Positions 17,882 through 27,646 of a DNA stretch of 64,000 nt are shown here, piece by piece (position 1 is the first letter of the stretch; every line of letters starts with the position of its first letter). The notes beneath the pieces were generated by a model, which was not told the origin of the DNA, did not search any database, and saw nothing but the letters and a program-made list of their open reading frames with translations. A program made the translations under genes and the position numbers. The stretch is from Desulfobulbus alkaliphilus (GTDB lineage: Bacteria > Desulfobacterota > Desulfobulbia > Desulfobulbales > Desulfobulbaceae). Where the stretch lies: assembly GCF_016918545.1 (NCBI RefSeq), contig NZ_JAFFQC010000011.1, positions 54,163-118,162 on the forward strand, given 5' to 3'.

Positions 17882-19672
17882 TCAGGAAGGGATTCCGGCT
17901 TGGGCCTCTTCAATAAAGCCCCAATAGGGATAATCAAGCCGATACGAGGCAATGCGGCCCGGACTGTGTTCCCGGCTGGCCACCAGCCAGAGTTCGTTGG
18001 TCCGGGTTTGCGGCGGGTGACTGGCAAAGGGATCCCATTGGGGCAGAAATACCATGGCATTGTCCGCCGAGTAGCCGATATCACCGGAACCCTTGAAGGA
18101 ACCGAGATGCGGCTGCCGGTCGAAATGGCCTTGCGGCCCTCGTTCCAACTCGGAAATCACCAGAAAACTGACCGCCAGTTCATCGCGAACGGCTTCCAAT
18201 TGGCGCAGCCAGCCGTCAATACCGCTTCGTTGCTGGCCGATATCCTTGAATGGCAGTTTATGCAGACTGTCGATGACCACAACCGCGTAGTCGGACCTGG
18301 TCTCGTGGCGGAGAAAATCGATGTGACGGCGCATGGTTTCCGGCGAGAGCTTGCGGTCATTGACGACCCGCAGCCAGTGGAGAGTGGTCCGCAGGGTCTC
18401 CTGCGCCAGGCGCAGACGCTCGTGTTCCGCGGGGTCCTGAGATGCGGCATGGCGGATCTCCTCCGGCCGCAGACGACTGAGGCGGCTGAGGATGCGGAGA
18501 TATATTTTCTGGCGGCCGTTCTCAAAATCGTAATAGATCACCGGTATTTTGCGGAAGGCCATTTCCGAGGCGATCTGAATAAAAAAAGCCGATTTTCCGG
18601 CCTTGGGGCTCCCTCCCATGATGTTGATACCGTGGACACCATCCAGGGTCTGGTCCAACCTGGAAAAACCGCTGGTCAAACCGGAATAGGCCGTACCGGA
18701 TTCCAATCCCAGACGTTCATGGAAGGCGTGGTATTCCGCGGCTGGAGTGGCAAAGGGTGAAAAGGCCTGCGCATCCCGAACCATGGTGAACACGATTTTA
18801 CGCAGCTCACTTTCGTTTCCAGCCGGCAATCGGAACAGTGAAGTGTTGCGGGGGGTGCTTTCCGGCCAACGGATGATGCGCACCTTGTGTCCCGCACTGG
18901 TGGCAAAACTCCTGGCCATGGCCTCGGATTCAGCGTTGTGGTTGACCCAGAGAAAAATGGTGTGAATCCAGGAGAGGAGCAGCGGGTTAAGGTGCTCGAG
19001 GTCGGCGGCGGAAGGGACAGCGATGGCCGGCAGGCCCAACTGTATTAAAGGCAGGAGGTTGTGCTCGCCTTCCACCAGGAAGAGGGCGCCGTTTTCACAG
19101 TGCTCGATTTCCTGGCGGTTGAAAATGCGAAACTGCTCGGGGAAAAAACGTTCGTCGCCATACCAGAAGCTGTCTTCGGGTTTTTCCGGATGAACGCAAT
19201 GGGCCGCATAGCAATTACCATCGGCCTGGATGTAAGGGTAGACCAAATAACGGCCATTGTAGCCGATTCGCATCTGTTCCAAAACTGGGGCCGAGACCTT
19301 CCCCTCTGCAAAGAATGCGTGGATTTCGGCGGTAAGTTTGTCGGTGAAACCGATGATCTCCTGGTTGATGTTTCGTGCCGGATAATCGATTTCGCGACCG
19401 AAATATTCGCGGTCCGGATCAAATCCCGGTGCCAGCTTGAGGCTGATTCCCCGTAACCGGGCGAAATGCAGCGGGAAACCGCCGGCCAGGCAGCGGTTCA
19501 GGCAGCGGAAATACCCGTGGAAAAAACTTTCCAGATTGAGATACACCACCAACGTGGCGGTTGAGCCACTGCTGGCACCGTGGCAGAATGGGCACGGGAC
19601 CTGGAGAATATTGTTTTTCAGTTCCGCCTGGGGAAACTGGTCATGGTAAAAAGCGGTGACAGCATCGGACAT
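17882..19672 (-). CDS. Twinkle/T7 gp4-like primase-helicase protein
   Basis: The 596-residue protein has an N-terminal zinc motif (CPFC near 27 and CLNRC near 58) like primase zinc ribbons. A Toprim-like strand follows (LFLVEGEHNLLPLIQLGLPA), then a DnaB/RecA-type helicase core with Walker A GGSPKAGKS near 352 and Walker B VVVIDSLHKL near 460. This order matches the gp4/Twinkle type of combined primase-helicase. The acidic residues of a full Toprim site are not all evident, so primase activity is doubtful. No phage structural, integrase or recombination gene is nearby. It lies downstream of the PilZ gene on the same strand, separated by hairpin R2. Its role in the host is unknown. Confidence 0.75.
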   Translation of the reverse strand: MSDAVTAFYHDQFPQAELKNNILQVPCPFCHGASSGSTATLVVYLNLESFFHGYFRCLNRCLAGGFPLHFARLRGISLKLAPGFDPDREYFGREIDYPARNINQEIIGFTDKLTAEIHAFFAEGKVSAPVLEQMRIGYNGRYLVYPYIQADGNCYAAHCVHPEKPEDSFWYGDERFFPEQFRIFNRQEIEHCENGALFLVEGEHNLLPLIQLGLPAIAVPSAADLEHLNPLLLSWIHTIFLWVNHNAESEAMARSFATSAGHKVRIIRWPESTPRNTSLFRLPAGNESELRKIVFTMVRDAQAFSPFATPAAEYHAFHERLGLESGTAYSGLTSGFSRLDQTLDGVHGINIMGGSPKAGKSAFFIQIASEMAFRKIPVIYYDFENGRQKIYLRILSRLSRLRPEEIRHAASQDPAEHERLRLAQETLRTTLHWLRVVNDRKLSPETMRRHIDFLRHETRSDYAVVVIDSLHKLPFKDIGQQRSGIDGWLRQLEAVRDELAVSFLVISELERGPQGHFDRQPHLGSFKGSGDIGYSADNAMVFLPQWDPFASHPPQTRTNELWLVASREHSPGRIASYRLDYPYWGFIEEAQAGIPS

Positions 19673-19738
19673 AGTGACTCCATGTTGCAGCTATACTCTG
19701 TGGTGACGAGGCCGTTATGGTCACATTGCAGGGATTGG

Positions 19739-19765
19739 TGTTGGGGTGAGGCACGAACCCCAACA
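19739..19765. repeat. REP-like hairpin R2
   Basis: TGTTGGGGT and ACCCCAACA form a perfect 9-bp stem around GAGGCACGA. It is the best-preserved copy of the R1-R3 type. It lies between two minus-strand genes, 66 bp upstream of the primase-helicase start codon. Confidence 0.7.
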
Positions 19766-19826
19766 AAAGAAAACCAAAACTCATCCCATCACAATCCGCC
19801 TTGCAAGACCAGATTCCTGTCTTCCC

Positions 19827-22800
19827 TCAACCGAGAATCGTCTGCAACCCTTGCTGATCCATGGATTGGTCGAATTTGAAATGCACGGAAAAATCATTTT
19901 CCAGGACATGAAAGGGCTGCACCCCGATAACCAGACCTTTAAGATACAAATACTTGGTTTTCCCACCCACGGGTAGCACCACCTGCATCCGTCTTCCCAG
20001 AAGGAGGCGGGCATTATCCTGGCGGGAGATGCGGATGAGGAAACGTAGACCTCCCAGTGAGATGTCAGCGGTCTCCGCACGGAAACCGCGACCAATGGGT
20101 GCGTCAAGATTATTGATTGGCTGTACCTGAATTTTTCGTGAAAGATTGAAACGCTGGTCCCGACGTCGCTCGAGTCCCTTTTTCTCCAGCATGGAGCTGA
20201 TATTATTGGAGGCAAGATAGAATTCGTGCAGTTTGGTACGTAGTCCCGGAAATCTTTCCTCCCAGGTCTTGAGGGTTTCCTGGCGAAGAATGTACACCTT
20301 GGATGGGGTCAGTGACGTCAGACTGACGGTCCAGAAAGAGGGGCTGAAAAAATTTTCTCCAGCAATCTGGCCGCGGCTCAGGCTGGTAATAAACAGTTCC
20401 CGGGTGCCGGCCATGTGCGAGACCTTGATACTGCCCTGATTGATAAAAAAAAGGGCATCGTTCCTGTCTCCCTGACTGACCAGGACCTCTTCCGCTTTGT
20501 AGTGTTGTTCATTGAATGCGTGGTAGATGTTCAGGAATTCTTCCGTGGTGAGACGGTCGGTGAGACTTGCCCAGATCTGCAGATCCTCTTCCTTGACAGC
20601 TCCGCGTTTTTCATCTTCGATGATTTCGCCGGAGCGGATAATTTCGCCGAGAGCAAGGCTGTCAATTTCATAAATACGCTCCCGAAGCCGTTCCGCTGTC
20701 TCAAAGTCACCGGCTCGAGCCGTAACACCAATAAGCTCAAGCAGTTCTTTCTTGGCCTGTTCCCGATTGCCTTGCGCCACGAGGGCGAAAATTTCTTGTT
20801 CCCGGGTACCTTGACCAGGAAGAACACCACCTGCGTGACCAGGCTCGTCGTCACTGGCTTCGACTGTCTGCTCAAGCCTGGCTGCTGCCGGTGCCTTGAC
20901 TTCGGCCTGTCCACGTATCTGATCCAATGCCTGGTCAGCAGCCCGCCGAACCGCATCACTGTAGCCACCAAGGCCAAGAACGGTTTTGCTTTGTACCACC
21001 CGGCTGAGAGGAGCTGTCGCCCTTTTCGATCTTAGAGCACCAAGGGTATTGCAAATCGCCAGTTGGAGTTCCTCTTTATTTTTCCCGACAATAGAACTGG
21101 CACCCTCCAGCAGATCGGTCAGTGGACGGACAAAACGCTCGTCGTGGGCAGTGGCCATATGCCGCACGACCTTGCCTTTGAGGGAGTCATCCACTGTCTG
21201 TAGCGCCTGGAGGAGGAAATCTTGGAGATGTTCTCCACCAATCTGGAGAGCGGTGTTGAAAACCTCCTGCTGCACCCGGGGATCATTGTGAGAAATGAAG
21301 GGTCGAGCCGCCGGAAACAGTTCCGAATTGCCGATCTCGCCCAAGAGGCGAATGATGTTGCGGGTCACAAACCAAGGCGATTGCTTGTCGAGTTGTTCGA
21401 GAAGGATAGAGACCGCCGGGTTGCCTGTCTGCTTGATCAGGGTCAGCAACTGTTTGCGCTCAAAGCGGCTGTCGCTGTTCATCAGGTACTGCAGCTGAAA
21501 TTTGGCGGATTCAGTTCCCAGTTCGGCAAGGATCTGGCCTGCTGCTTCCCGTGAGTGTTCAGGGTGGAGATATTGCTCCAGCAGGTGCTTGAGAACCGGT
21601 TTGGTAGCCACATTGTTCAGGGCGACAAGGGCCTGTTTCCTGATTGCAGGGGCCGTGGCTTCCGGTTTTGTTGTCTCGGAGAGCCTGCGGATAAAGTGGA
21701 TGGTTGCATTGGCACGGTCAAGCTGTTCTTGATCAAGATAGTGGCCAACGAGACGACGGACTGCATCCAGGCATGTACCAATGTCCTCCTCACCCATGTT
21801 TTGGGTCCCTACAGCCTGCTCAAGGGCTGGCACCAGTTTTTCCAGGCGTTGCCATTGACCGGTGTCGGCAAGCTTTTCGGCTACGCCGGCCAGTGTCTGC
21901 GCCGCATGGGAACGAACCGGAACCTCCTGGTTCTGGAGTCCTATGGCCAGCTGCATGAGCAGGCTGTCGACATCCCCTTCCCGACCTTCGGAAAAGAGGG
22001 TGCCAATGGTCTCGGGCAGGGATCGGCGTACTTCCTTTTGGGCAAGAGGCTTGAGTTCTCCCTGAAGAAGCTGGTCCAGGTTATTGCGGACCTTGACTTG
22101 CTGTTTTTCCTGCTGACTCCTGTGCATGGCCAGAACGGCCCGCATTTTTTCACCGCGCACTGTCTGCAGTAATCGATTGTAGGCATTTTCGATATCCTGG
22201 TCATTGAGGTCCAGTGGTAACCCTTCGCGGTTTTGACTGAGTGTTTGCAGCTGGCTGGCAAGGTGCGCGAATTTCTCATCGGAGAGCTGGTTGATCACCT
22301 GCTGATAGAGTTGATCCCCAAAAAGATTTTTGAATTTCTGTACCAGGAGGAGGCCGAGTTCCTGTTCATCAAAATCTGCTAGTTGCCCGCCTGCCTGGGC
22401 AGCGACCTGCAGCTGTTTCTCCTTATTGAGTAGGGAGTCGTATTTGGCCAGCATACGTTCGAACTGGGAAAAATCCGCCTTGCCCTCTTTGAAATTGGCC
22501 GGATCGGTGGATTGCTGGGCCGCGGTGACCAGGACCGGGGCAGACCAGGCCGGTTGCTGCAGTCGCTTCACCAGCTGGTCCGGCAGGGCAGCACCCTGCT
22601 CAAGGGGCGCCTGCAGGACATGGGCATCAATGTTGTGGGCTACGGCTCTGGTGATTTCAGGTCCCTTGCTGGTCCGGGCCAGTCGTTTCAGCATCTCATT
22701 GTCCGCGGCGATGTGGGCGGGGTCCTTGTCTTTGCTGATGTACAGGGGAATGTCACTGATGAGGGCGACAATCATTCTGTTGATCTGCCTGGGGGTCAGA

Positions 22801-24203
22801 TGTTCGATGGTTTCATCAAGCAGTTGGTCTGGCATCTGGGAGAGAATCTGCTGATAGAGCTGTTCTCCAAATAATCCTTTGAATCTGCGGGCTATGAAGC
22901 TGCCCAAGGCCAATCCATCCATGCTTACCAACTGTTCGCCGGCCTGCTGAGCCACCTGGGTCAGCTCTTTCTGGTCAAGCAGTTGCTCGTACTGGCCAAG
23001 AAGATGGTCAAAAGCCGTGAAATCAATGGCAGCGTCTTGTTGATCCTTTGATTCAGTGATCTGTTGTACCGCGGAAGCAAGAACTGGAGCAGACCATTGC
23101 GGTACTTTGAGCCGTTGGTGGAGATGGTCAGGCAGTTGCGCCAGATCGCTGGCGGTGTCGAGGAGTTGGCGGGCGTCGAGATTCTGGGCAATAACCTCTT
23201 GCAGCGAGCCGTCTTGTGCCTGCAGGCCTGCCAGGCGCTCGAGGATATCGATGCCGGTCTGTCGCTGTTGGTCGCGGGAACCGGTAGTAGTTCCTGACGG
23301 TAGGCGGGCGACAAGATTGGCGATCAGAGTGTTGCGCTGGTTTGGAGACAGCCGGTCGAGAGTAGAATCGAGCACTTCATCGGCCACGGCTGTGGCCGGC
23401 ATCTTCGCCACCAGGCCGGCCAGCAGGGCGGGGTCCAGACGGGTCAAAGCGGTGGCGGATTGATTGATGCCCTCGGATCGTTTGCCGAAGTCGATTTCTC
23501 GGCTCAGTTTTTCAAGCAGTTCAAGAACCGTCTCATTGAGAATGTGCGACTGCCCCTGATCTTCGGCGCTTTTGGGCAGGCGACTGAGCAGTTCTTCGAT
23601 GAGTTCCGGGGCAATGGCTCTGGCCTGGCCATTTGGGCCTGATTTGCCGAGCACGTAATTGGCCAGTTCCTCATCACTGATATTGAGGCCGGCACCGATC
23701 ATCTCCTCACGGACAACCTGTTCGCCTTTATGCACAGCAACATAGCGCTTGGCATCGACGGACACCGCATGGAGACCTGCACGGTTAAACAGATCAGCCA
23801 GGGGTTCACTGAGGTCTCTTTCACCGAGCAGGTTGGCCAGTGATTCGATAAAGAGGGCGCACTGGTCAAAATCAAAACCGGAATGGAAGGTGAAGGAATG
23901 GATTTTCAGTCGGTCCAGCAAGGTAATCAGGCCCTGGATCTGTGGGCGTTCCTGGTCCCTGTCTGCCAGAGGGTCACCGCAGACTAGGATTTTCTTATCT
24001 GAGAGGGCAAGGTTGACCGCGTCATCGTTCTTGTCGGCCATCAGGGCTGTGAAGGCCTTGAGGACAAAATCGTTACTGCGCTGCACTTGGGGATTGGCGG
24101 CAGGATAGAGGCGCATGGTGCGCAGCGCCGTATATATCCGCATGGGAAAATCGAGCAACAGGGTACTTCTATCCGGTGAAGGGGTTTGCCGCGAAGTGGC
24201 CAT
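19827..24203 (-). CDS. Large HEAT-like repeat protein with cNMP-binding and PilZ domains
   Basis: The 1458-residue protein has no signal peptide and should be cytosolic. The N-terminal half contains an internally duplicated module: GEQLVSMDGLALGSFIARRF is echoed by GGQLADFDEQELGLLLVQKF about 170 residues later, each followed by LFG(E/D)QLYQQ. Residues about 740-1080 look like HEAT/armadillo-type helical repeats. A cyclic-nucleotide-binding domain follows at about 1215-1330 (EEVLVSQGDRNDALFFINQG). The C-terminal PilZ domain has the c-di-GMP signature RRDQR and ADISLGG. This combination suggests a scaffold or effector reading second messengers; the target is unknown. Two HD-GYP/PilZ-type genes in one window hint at active c-di-GMP signalling. 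Confidence 0.8.
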   Translation of the reverse strand: MATSRQTPSPDRSTLLLDFPMRIYTALRTMRLYPAANPQVQRSNDFVLKAFTALMADKNDDAVNLALSDKKILVCGDPLADRDQERPQIQGLITLLDRLKIHSFTFHSGFDFDQCALFIESLANLLGERDLSEPLADLFNRAGLHAVSVDAKRYVAVHKGEQVVREEMIGAGLNISDEELANYVLGKSGPNGQARAIAPELIEELLSRLPKSAEDQGQSHILNETVLELLEKLSREIDFGKRSEGINQSATALTRLDPALLAGLVAKMPATAVADEVLDSTLDRLSPNQRNTLIANLVARLPSGTTTGSRDQQRQTGIDILERLAGLQAQDGSLQEVIAQNLDARQLLDTASDLAQLPDHLHQRLKVPQWSAPVLASAVQQITESKDQQDAAIDFTAFDHLLGQYEQLLDQKELTQVAQQAGEQLVSMDGLALGSFIARRFKGLFGEQLYQQILSQMPDQLLDETIEHLTPRQINRMIVALISDIPLYISKDKDPAHIAADNEMLKRLARTSKGPEITRAVAHNIDAHVLQAPLEQGAALPDQLVKRLQQPAWSAPVLVTAAQQSTDPANFKEGKADFSQFERMLAKYDSLLNKEKQLQVAAQAGGQLADFDEQELGLLLVQKFKNLFGDQLYQQVINQLSDEKFAHLASQLQTLSQNREGLPLDLNDQDIENAYNRLLQTVRGEKMRAVLAMHRSQQEKQQVKVRNNLDQLLQGELKPLAQKEVRRSLPETIGTLFSEGREGDVDSLLMQLAIGLQNQEVPVRSHAAQTLAGVAEKLADTGQWQRLEKLVPALEQAVGTQNMGEEDIGTCLDAVRRLVGHYLDQEQLDRANATIHFIRRLSETTKPEATAPAIRKQALVALNNVATKPVLKHLLEQYLHPEHSREAAGQILAELGTESAKFQLQYLMNSDSRFERKQLLTLIKQTGNPAVSILLEQLDKQSPWFVTRNIIRLLGEIGNSELFPAARPFISHNDPRVQQEVFNTALQIGGEHLQDFLLQALQTVDDSLKGKVVRHMATAHDERFVRPLTDLLEGASSIVGKNKEELQLAICNTLGALRSKRATAPLSRVVQSKTVLGLGGYSDAVRRAADQALDQIRGQAEVKAPAAARLEQTVEASDDEPGHAGGVLPGQGTREQEIFALVAQGNREQAKKELLELIGVTARAGDFETAERLRERIYEIDSLALGEIIRSGEIIEDEKRGAVKEEDLQIWASLTDRLTTEEFLNIYHAFNEQHYKAEEVLVSQGDRNDALFFINQGSIKVSHMAGTRELFITSLSRGQIAGENFFSPSFWTVSLTSLTPSKVYILRQETLKTWEERFPGLRTKLHEFYLASNNISSMLEKKGLERRRDQRFNLSRKIQVQPINNLDAPIGRGFRAETADISLGGLRFLIRISRQDNARLLLGRRMQVVLPVGGKTKYLYLKGLVIGVQPFHVLENDFSVHFKFDQSMDQQGLQTILG

Positions 24204-24953
24204 GGGTGTCCTGCTCGTTATCGAGAATTTTTCTGGAACAGCAGTAAACGTTCAGCGGGTACAAGGGGATGATAGTTATCTCTGGTCCTTGGGCCTTTCA
24301 CCAGCACAATATGGGGATAATCAGGTTGATGGGTTCTGGTGATCATATGCACGTTTAGCCTGATCGTCTGCAGGTGGAGAGCTGATGAACGGTTATGAAC
24401 AGGTTACGAAAAGTAAGGTCTTGACTTCGGCAAATTTATCGGCATGTCTTTGTAAATACAAGAGTTTTCGATGTCAGGAAAATATGCTTCATTTTGATAA
24501 TATATATATTTTTTTTTAAGGACTGTAGGGCTTTTAATCTGAAATCGACCGCTGCGAGAGGATCGTGTCAAATGGCTGAATAAAGAAAAATATAAATGTC
24601 ATTTGATCGAGCCCTGACATATTGTCATTTTGAGCATCTTGCAATGTGGTTTTGTTCTTATTTTGTCGAGTATACTCTATTTTTAGGCGTAATGGTTAAT
24701 GATCGCGAAAAAAATGATCTGGCTGGAGACATGGAGCAATCGACAATGTCCAGAAGAGAAAGTTATAGTAAGACTGAATAACTTTTATTAAAAGGTATCA
24801 TGCCGCTTTTCCCTAAGTCAAGGCCGATAATAAATGAAGAGAACTTGATCCTGAATTTGTACCGGAGGCACACCTCTTGGATTTGGCAAACAGCACCAAC
24901 GGTATGGACGGCATTTTTTGATGTGCGGGTAGAATTTTCTTTTATTTGAAATC
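24204..24953. other. 750-bp AT-rich intergenic region without a supported gene
   Basis: The region separates the PilZ gene from maf and is visibly more AT-rich than its neighbours, mainly from 24440 to 24950. A 61-codon frame at 24596-24781 (plus) has no ribosome site, no recognisable family and unusual composition, so I do not call it. A 7-bp inverted repeat, TCAAATG near 24568 and CATTTGA near 24599, brackets an A-rich loop. No copy of element 1 was seen here, unlike most other large gaps. Confidence 0.5.
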
Positions 24954-25547
24954 TCAACCTGTTGCCTGCAGCAATTCCAGACGCAGCAGAGTACGGATCA
25001 GGGTATTGACCGGTAGGCCGACGATATTGCTCCAGGAACCGGTGATGGAGCGGACGAGGAACGCCCCTTGTCCCTGGATACCGTAGGCGCCGGCCTTGTC
25101 CATGGGGTCGCCGGTTTCGATATAGGCCTGCAATACAGGGTCGGGAAAGGTGTCAAAGGTGACCTGAGAGGTGACAGTTGTTGTTTCCTTTATGTCTCGC
25201 TGCCGGCAGATTATTGCCAGTCCGGTGGTGACCAGATGCGTTTTGCCCTGCAGGTTTTTGAGGATGGTAAGTGCTTCCTGTTGATCGGCCGGCTTGCCGA
25301 ACAGGGTGGTGCCAAGGCTGACCACCGTGTCGGCGCCGATGATACAGGCCTGTGGCTGGTCGCTGGCCATGGATTCAGCCTTGGCTGTGGCCAACCGCTG
25401 GGCGAACTGGACCGGTGCTTCCCCCGGCCGGGGCGTTTCATCGATGATTGCCGGCTGGACGTGAAAGGAAAGGCCAAGCTGAGTGAGGAATTCCTGGCGG
25501 CGCGGCGAGGCCGAGGCGAGGATGAGCGGGCAGGGAGTGGTGAACAT
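24954..25547 (-). CDS. maf: Maf-like nucleotide pyrophosphatase
   Basis: The 197-residue product belongs to the Maf/HAM1-like family, which hydrolyses non-canonical or specific nucleoside triphosphates such as dTTP and UTP. The N-terminal LILASASPRRQEFL and the central IIGADTVVSLG are diagnostic, as are the C-terminal DKAGAYGIQGQGAFLV and SWSNIVGLP. It is the last gene of an argC-truA-maf run, starting 12 bp after truA. Length is normal for the family. Confidence 0.93.
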   Translation of the reverse strand: MFTTPCPLILASASPRRQEFLTQLGLSFHVQPAIIDETPRPGEAPVQFAQRLATAKAESMASDQPQACIIGADTVVSLGTTLFGKPADQQEALTILKNLQGKTHLVTTGLAIICRQRDIKETTTVTSQVTFDTFPDPVLQAYIETGDPMDKAGAYGIQGQGAFLVRSITGSWSNIVGLPVNTLIRTLLRLELLQATG

Positions 25548-25559
25548 AAAGAGCCTGGT

Positions 25560-26345
25560 CTATGGCTGAAATGGTCTGGGGCTGTATGCGATCTGTTCGA
25601 GAAACAGGCCGCAGGCCGGGGCGGTGAGGCCTGCCCGGGTGCGGTCCCGGGCGGCGAGGATCCCAGCCATGGCATTGGCAGCGGTTTTTTCCTGGCCGAT
25701 GGTGATCAGTGTCCCGGCAAGAATCCGCACCATCTGGCGGAGGAATCCGTCCCCGGTCACCCTGATGGACCAGCACTCTTCCTGCCCCAGGTTGGGAAAA
25801 CAGCGGGCGGCAAACAGGGTGCGAACCGCGCCGCGGCCGCTGAGTGCGTTTTTATCCCGTGAGCCGGCCCGTTCAAAACTGGAGAAATCGTGAGTGCCGG
25901 TGATGGTCTGCAGAGCCGAGTGCAACCGATGGGGATCAAAGGGGCCGGGAAAGTGCGCCCGATACTGCCGCTGGCATGGCGGCATTACCGCGCCGGTGAA
26001 AAAATCGTAGCGATAGGTTTTGGCAAGGGCACTGAAGCGGCTGTGAAAATCACTCGGGGCCGGCTCAGCGGCCAGGATACGAATGTCCCCGGGGAGCATG
26101 GAGTTGAGCCCCTTGAAAAAAGCGACCAGGGGAATGGTCGTGGCCGTGCGGAAATGAGCTACCATGCCCAGGGCATGGACACCGGTATCGGTTCGTCCGG
26201 CACCGTGCAGGGTAATCACTTGACCGCAGAGTGCGGTCAGCCTTTTTTCCAGTTCACCCTGGATGGTCCTGCCCTGCAACTGACGCTGCCAGCCCAGATA
26301 GTTGCCGCCGTCATAGGCGATCAGCAGCCGGATTACCCTGGACAT
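25560..26345 (-). CDS. truA: tRNA pseudouridine(38-40) synthase
   Basis: The 261-residue enzyme isomerises uridines 38-40 in the tRNA anticodon arm. The catalytic Asp is in GAGRTDTGVHA near 51. The N-terminal AYDGGNYLGWQRQ, the central RFSALAKTYRYDF, and GDGFLRQMVRILAGTL are family signatures. Its ATG overlaps the argC stop codon in a TGATG arrangement, indicating translational coupling. Confidence 0.95.
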   Translation of the reverse strand: MSRVIRLLIAYDGGNYLGWQRQLQGRTIQGELEKRLTALCGQVITLHGAGRTDTGVHALGMVAHFRTATTIPLVAFFKGLNSMLPGDIRILAAEPAPSDFHSRFSALAKTYRYDFFTGAVMPPCQRQYRAHFPGPFDPHRLHSALQTITGTHDFSSFERAGSRDKNALSGRGAVRTLFAARCFPNLGQEECWSIRVTGDGFLRQMVRILAGTLITIGQEKTAANAMAGILAARDRTRAGLTAPACGLFLEQIAYSPRPFQP

Positions 26346-27385
26346 CAGGGGAACAGAGCTGCCCCCATCAAGCCTGCGGTTTCCGGGAGATCGTGCATCA
26401 GATTCATGTTCTGCACCGCTTGACCGGAGGCTCCCTTGACGATATTATCGATGGCCGCCATGAGGATCAGGCGGCCGGAGCGTTCGTCTTTCTGCAGGGC
26501 CAGGTCACAGCAGTTGCAGCCGCGGACGTGCTGGGTCGCGGGCAAGGAACCCGCGGGCAGCACTCGGACAAAGGGCTCATCCGCATAAGCGGCCTCATAC
26601 AAGGCCTGGATGTCGATATGGCCGGCTGTCGGAGTCAGAGTGGCATAGATGGTACTCAGGATACCTCTGGACTGCGGCAGCAGGTGGGGCGTGAAGGAAA
26701 CAGTCACCGGCCTGCCGGCGGCGATAGAGAGTTCCTGCTCGATTTCCGGGATGTGACGGTGGTGGCCGCCGACCTTATACGGTCTGAATCCATCGGTGAC
26801 TTCACAGAATAAGGTGCCTAAACTGGCGGCACGCCCGGCCCCCGAGGTTCCTGATTTGGCATCGATAATCAGCGTGGCCGGATCAATCAGTCCCTGGCGC
26901 AGTGCCGGAGCCAGGGCCAGGATCGCGGAGGTGGGATAGCAACCGGGATTGGCGGTTAATCGCGCTGTGCGGATCTGCTCCCGGTACAATTCCGGCAGGC
27001 CGTAGACGGCTTCGCCCAGCAGTTGGGGGCTGGTGTGTTCCTGATACCAGTTCTGATAGACAGCGGCATCACGGAGTCGGTAATCAGCGCTCAGGTCGAC
27101 GACCTTTTTGCCGGCATCAAGCAGGCGCGGCACTATCTCCATGGCGGTTTTGTGGGGTACGGCAGTAAAAAAGAAGTCGGCCCGGGGAATCAGTTCATCC
27201 GGGCTCAGGTTCTCACAACGGATATCCACCCGTTTGCGCAGATTGGGAAAGACTTCGGCCAACGGCAAGCCAGCGTATTGCCGTGAGGTGGCTACAGTGA
27301 TGCGAACATCTGGGTGGGTGGCCAGTAATCTTGCCAATTCGACGCCGGTGTACCCGGATGCGCCAACAATGCCGACGTGCAACAT
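26345..27385 (-). CDS. argC: N-acetyl-gamma-glutamyl-phosphate reductase
   Basis: The 346-residue enzyme carries out the third step of arginine synthesis, reducing acetylglutamyl phosphate with [22 protein letters not shown] at the N terminus binds the cofactor and [13 protein letters not shown] near 147 carries the active-site cysteine. [11 protein letters not shown] supplies the conserved histidine region. It is first in the argC-truA-maf run and lies downstream of the rpsI terminator, so it needs its own promoter in 27386-27550; none was clear. Confidence 0.96.
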   Translation of the reverse strand: MLHVGIVGASGYTGVELARLLATHPDVRITVATSRQYAGLPLAEVFPNLRKRVDIRCENLSPDELIPRADFFFTAVPHKTAMEIVPRLLDAGKKVVDLSADYRLRDAAVYQNWYQEHTSPQLLGEAVYGLPELYREQIRTARLTANPGCYPTSAILALAPALRQGLIDPATLIIDAKSGTSGAGRAASLGTLFCEVTDGFRPYKVGGHHRHIPEIEQELSIAAGRPVTVSFTPHLLPQSRGILSTIYATLTPTAGHIDIQALYEAAYADEPFVRVLPAGSLPATQHVRGCNCCDLALQKDERSGRLILMAAIDNIVKGASGQAVQNMNLMHDLPETAGLMGAALFP

Positions 27386-27550
27386 GGGGTGGCTCCTTGT
27401 TTATGCCTGTCCAGAAACGGCTCTTTTCCCCTGATTCTTTGTGGTACTGGCCGGTGTACTGCTCAGGATAATTGACCGGCGCACCTCAATGGAGGGTAAC
27501 ATATCGGGTTTCCAGATGGATACTCTCTCCCCGTAGGGGATAGGCTGAAT

Positions 27551-27582
27551 AAAAAAGGGCATAACGATAATTCGTTATGCCC
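27551..27582 (-). terminator. Rho-independent terminator of rplM-rpsI
   Basis: On the minus strand GGGCATAACG pairs perfectly with CGTTATGCCC across a six-base loop and is followed by six T residues. It is about 65 bp beyond the rpsI stop codon. Confidence 0.92.
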
Positions 27583-27646
27583 TGGATAGGGTACCGAAGC
27601 TGCCTGTAAGGACGATAGGCGACAGCCGCTGGTCCGGTTACATCGT

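Noticed and set aside
17882..24203. Prophage or integrated element carrying the primase-helicase
   Set aside because: No integrase, capsid, terminase or attachment repeats; neighbours are ordinary chromosomal genes.
24596..24781. 61-codon plus-strand frame in the AT-rich gap
   Set aside because: No ribosome site, family or plausible context; not called as a gene.
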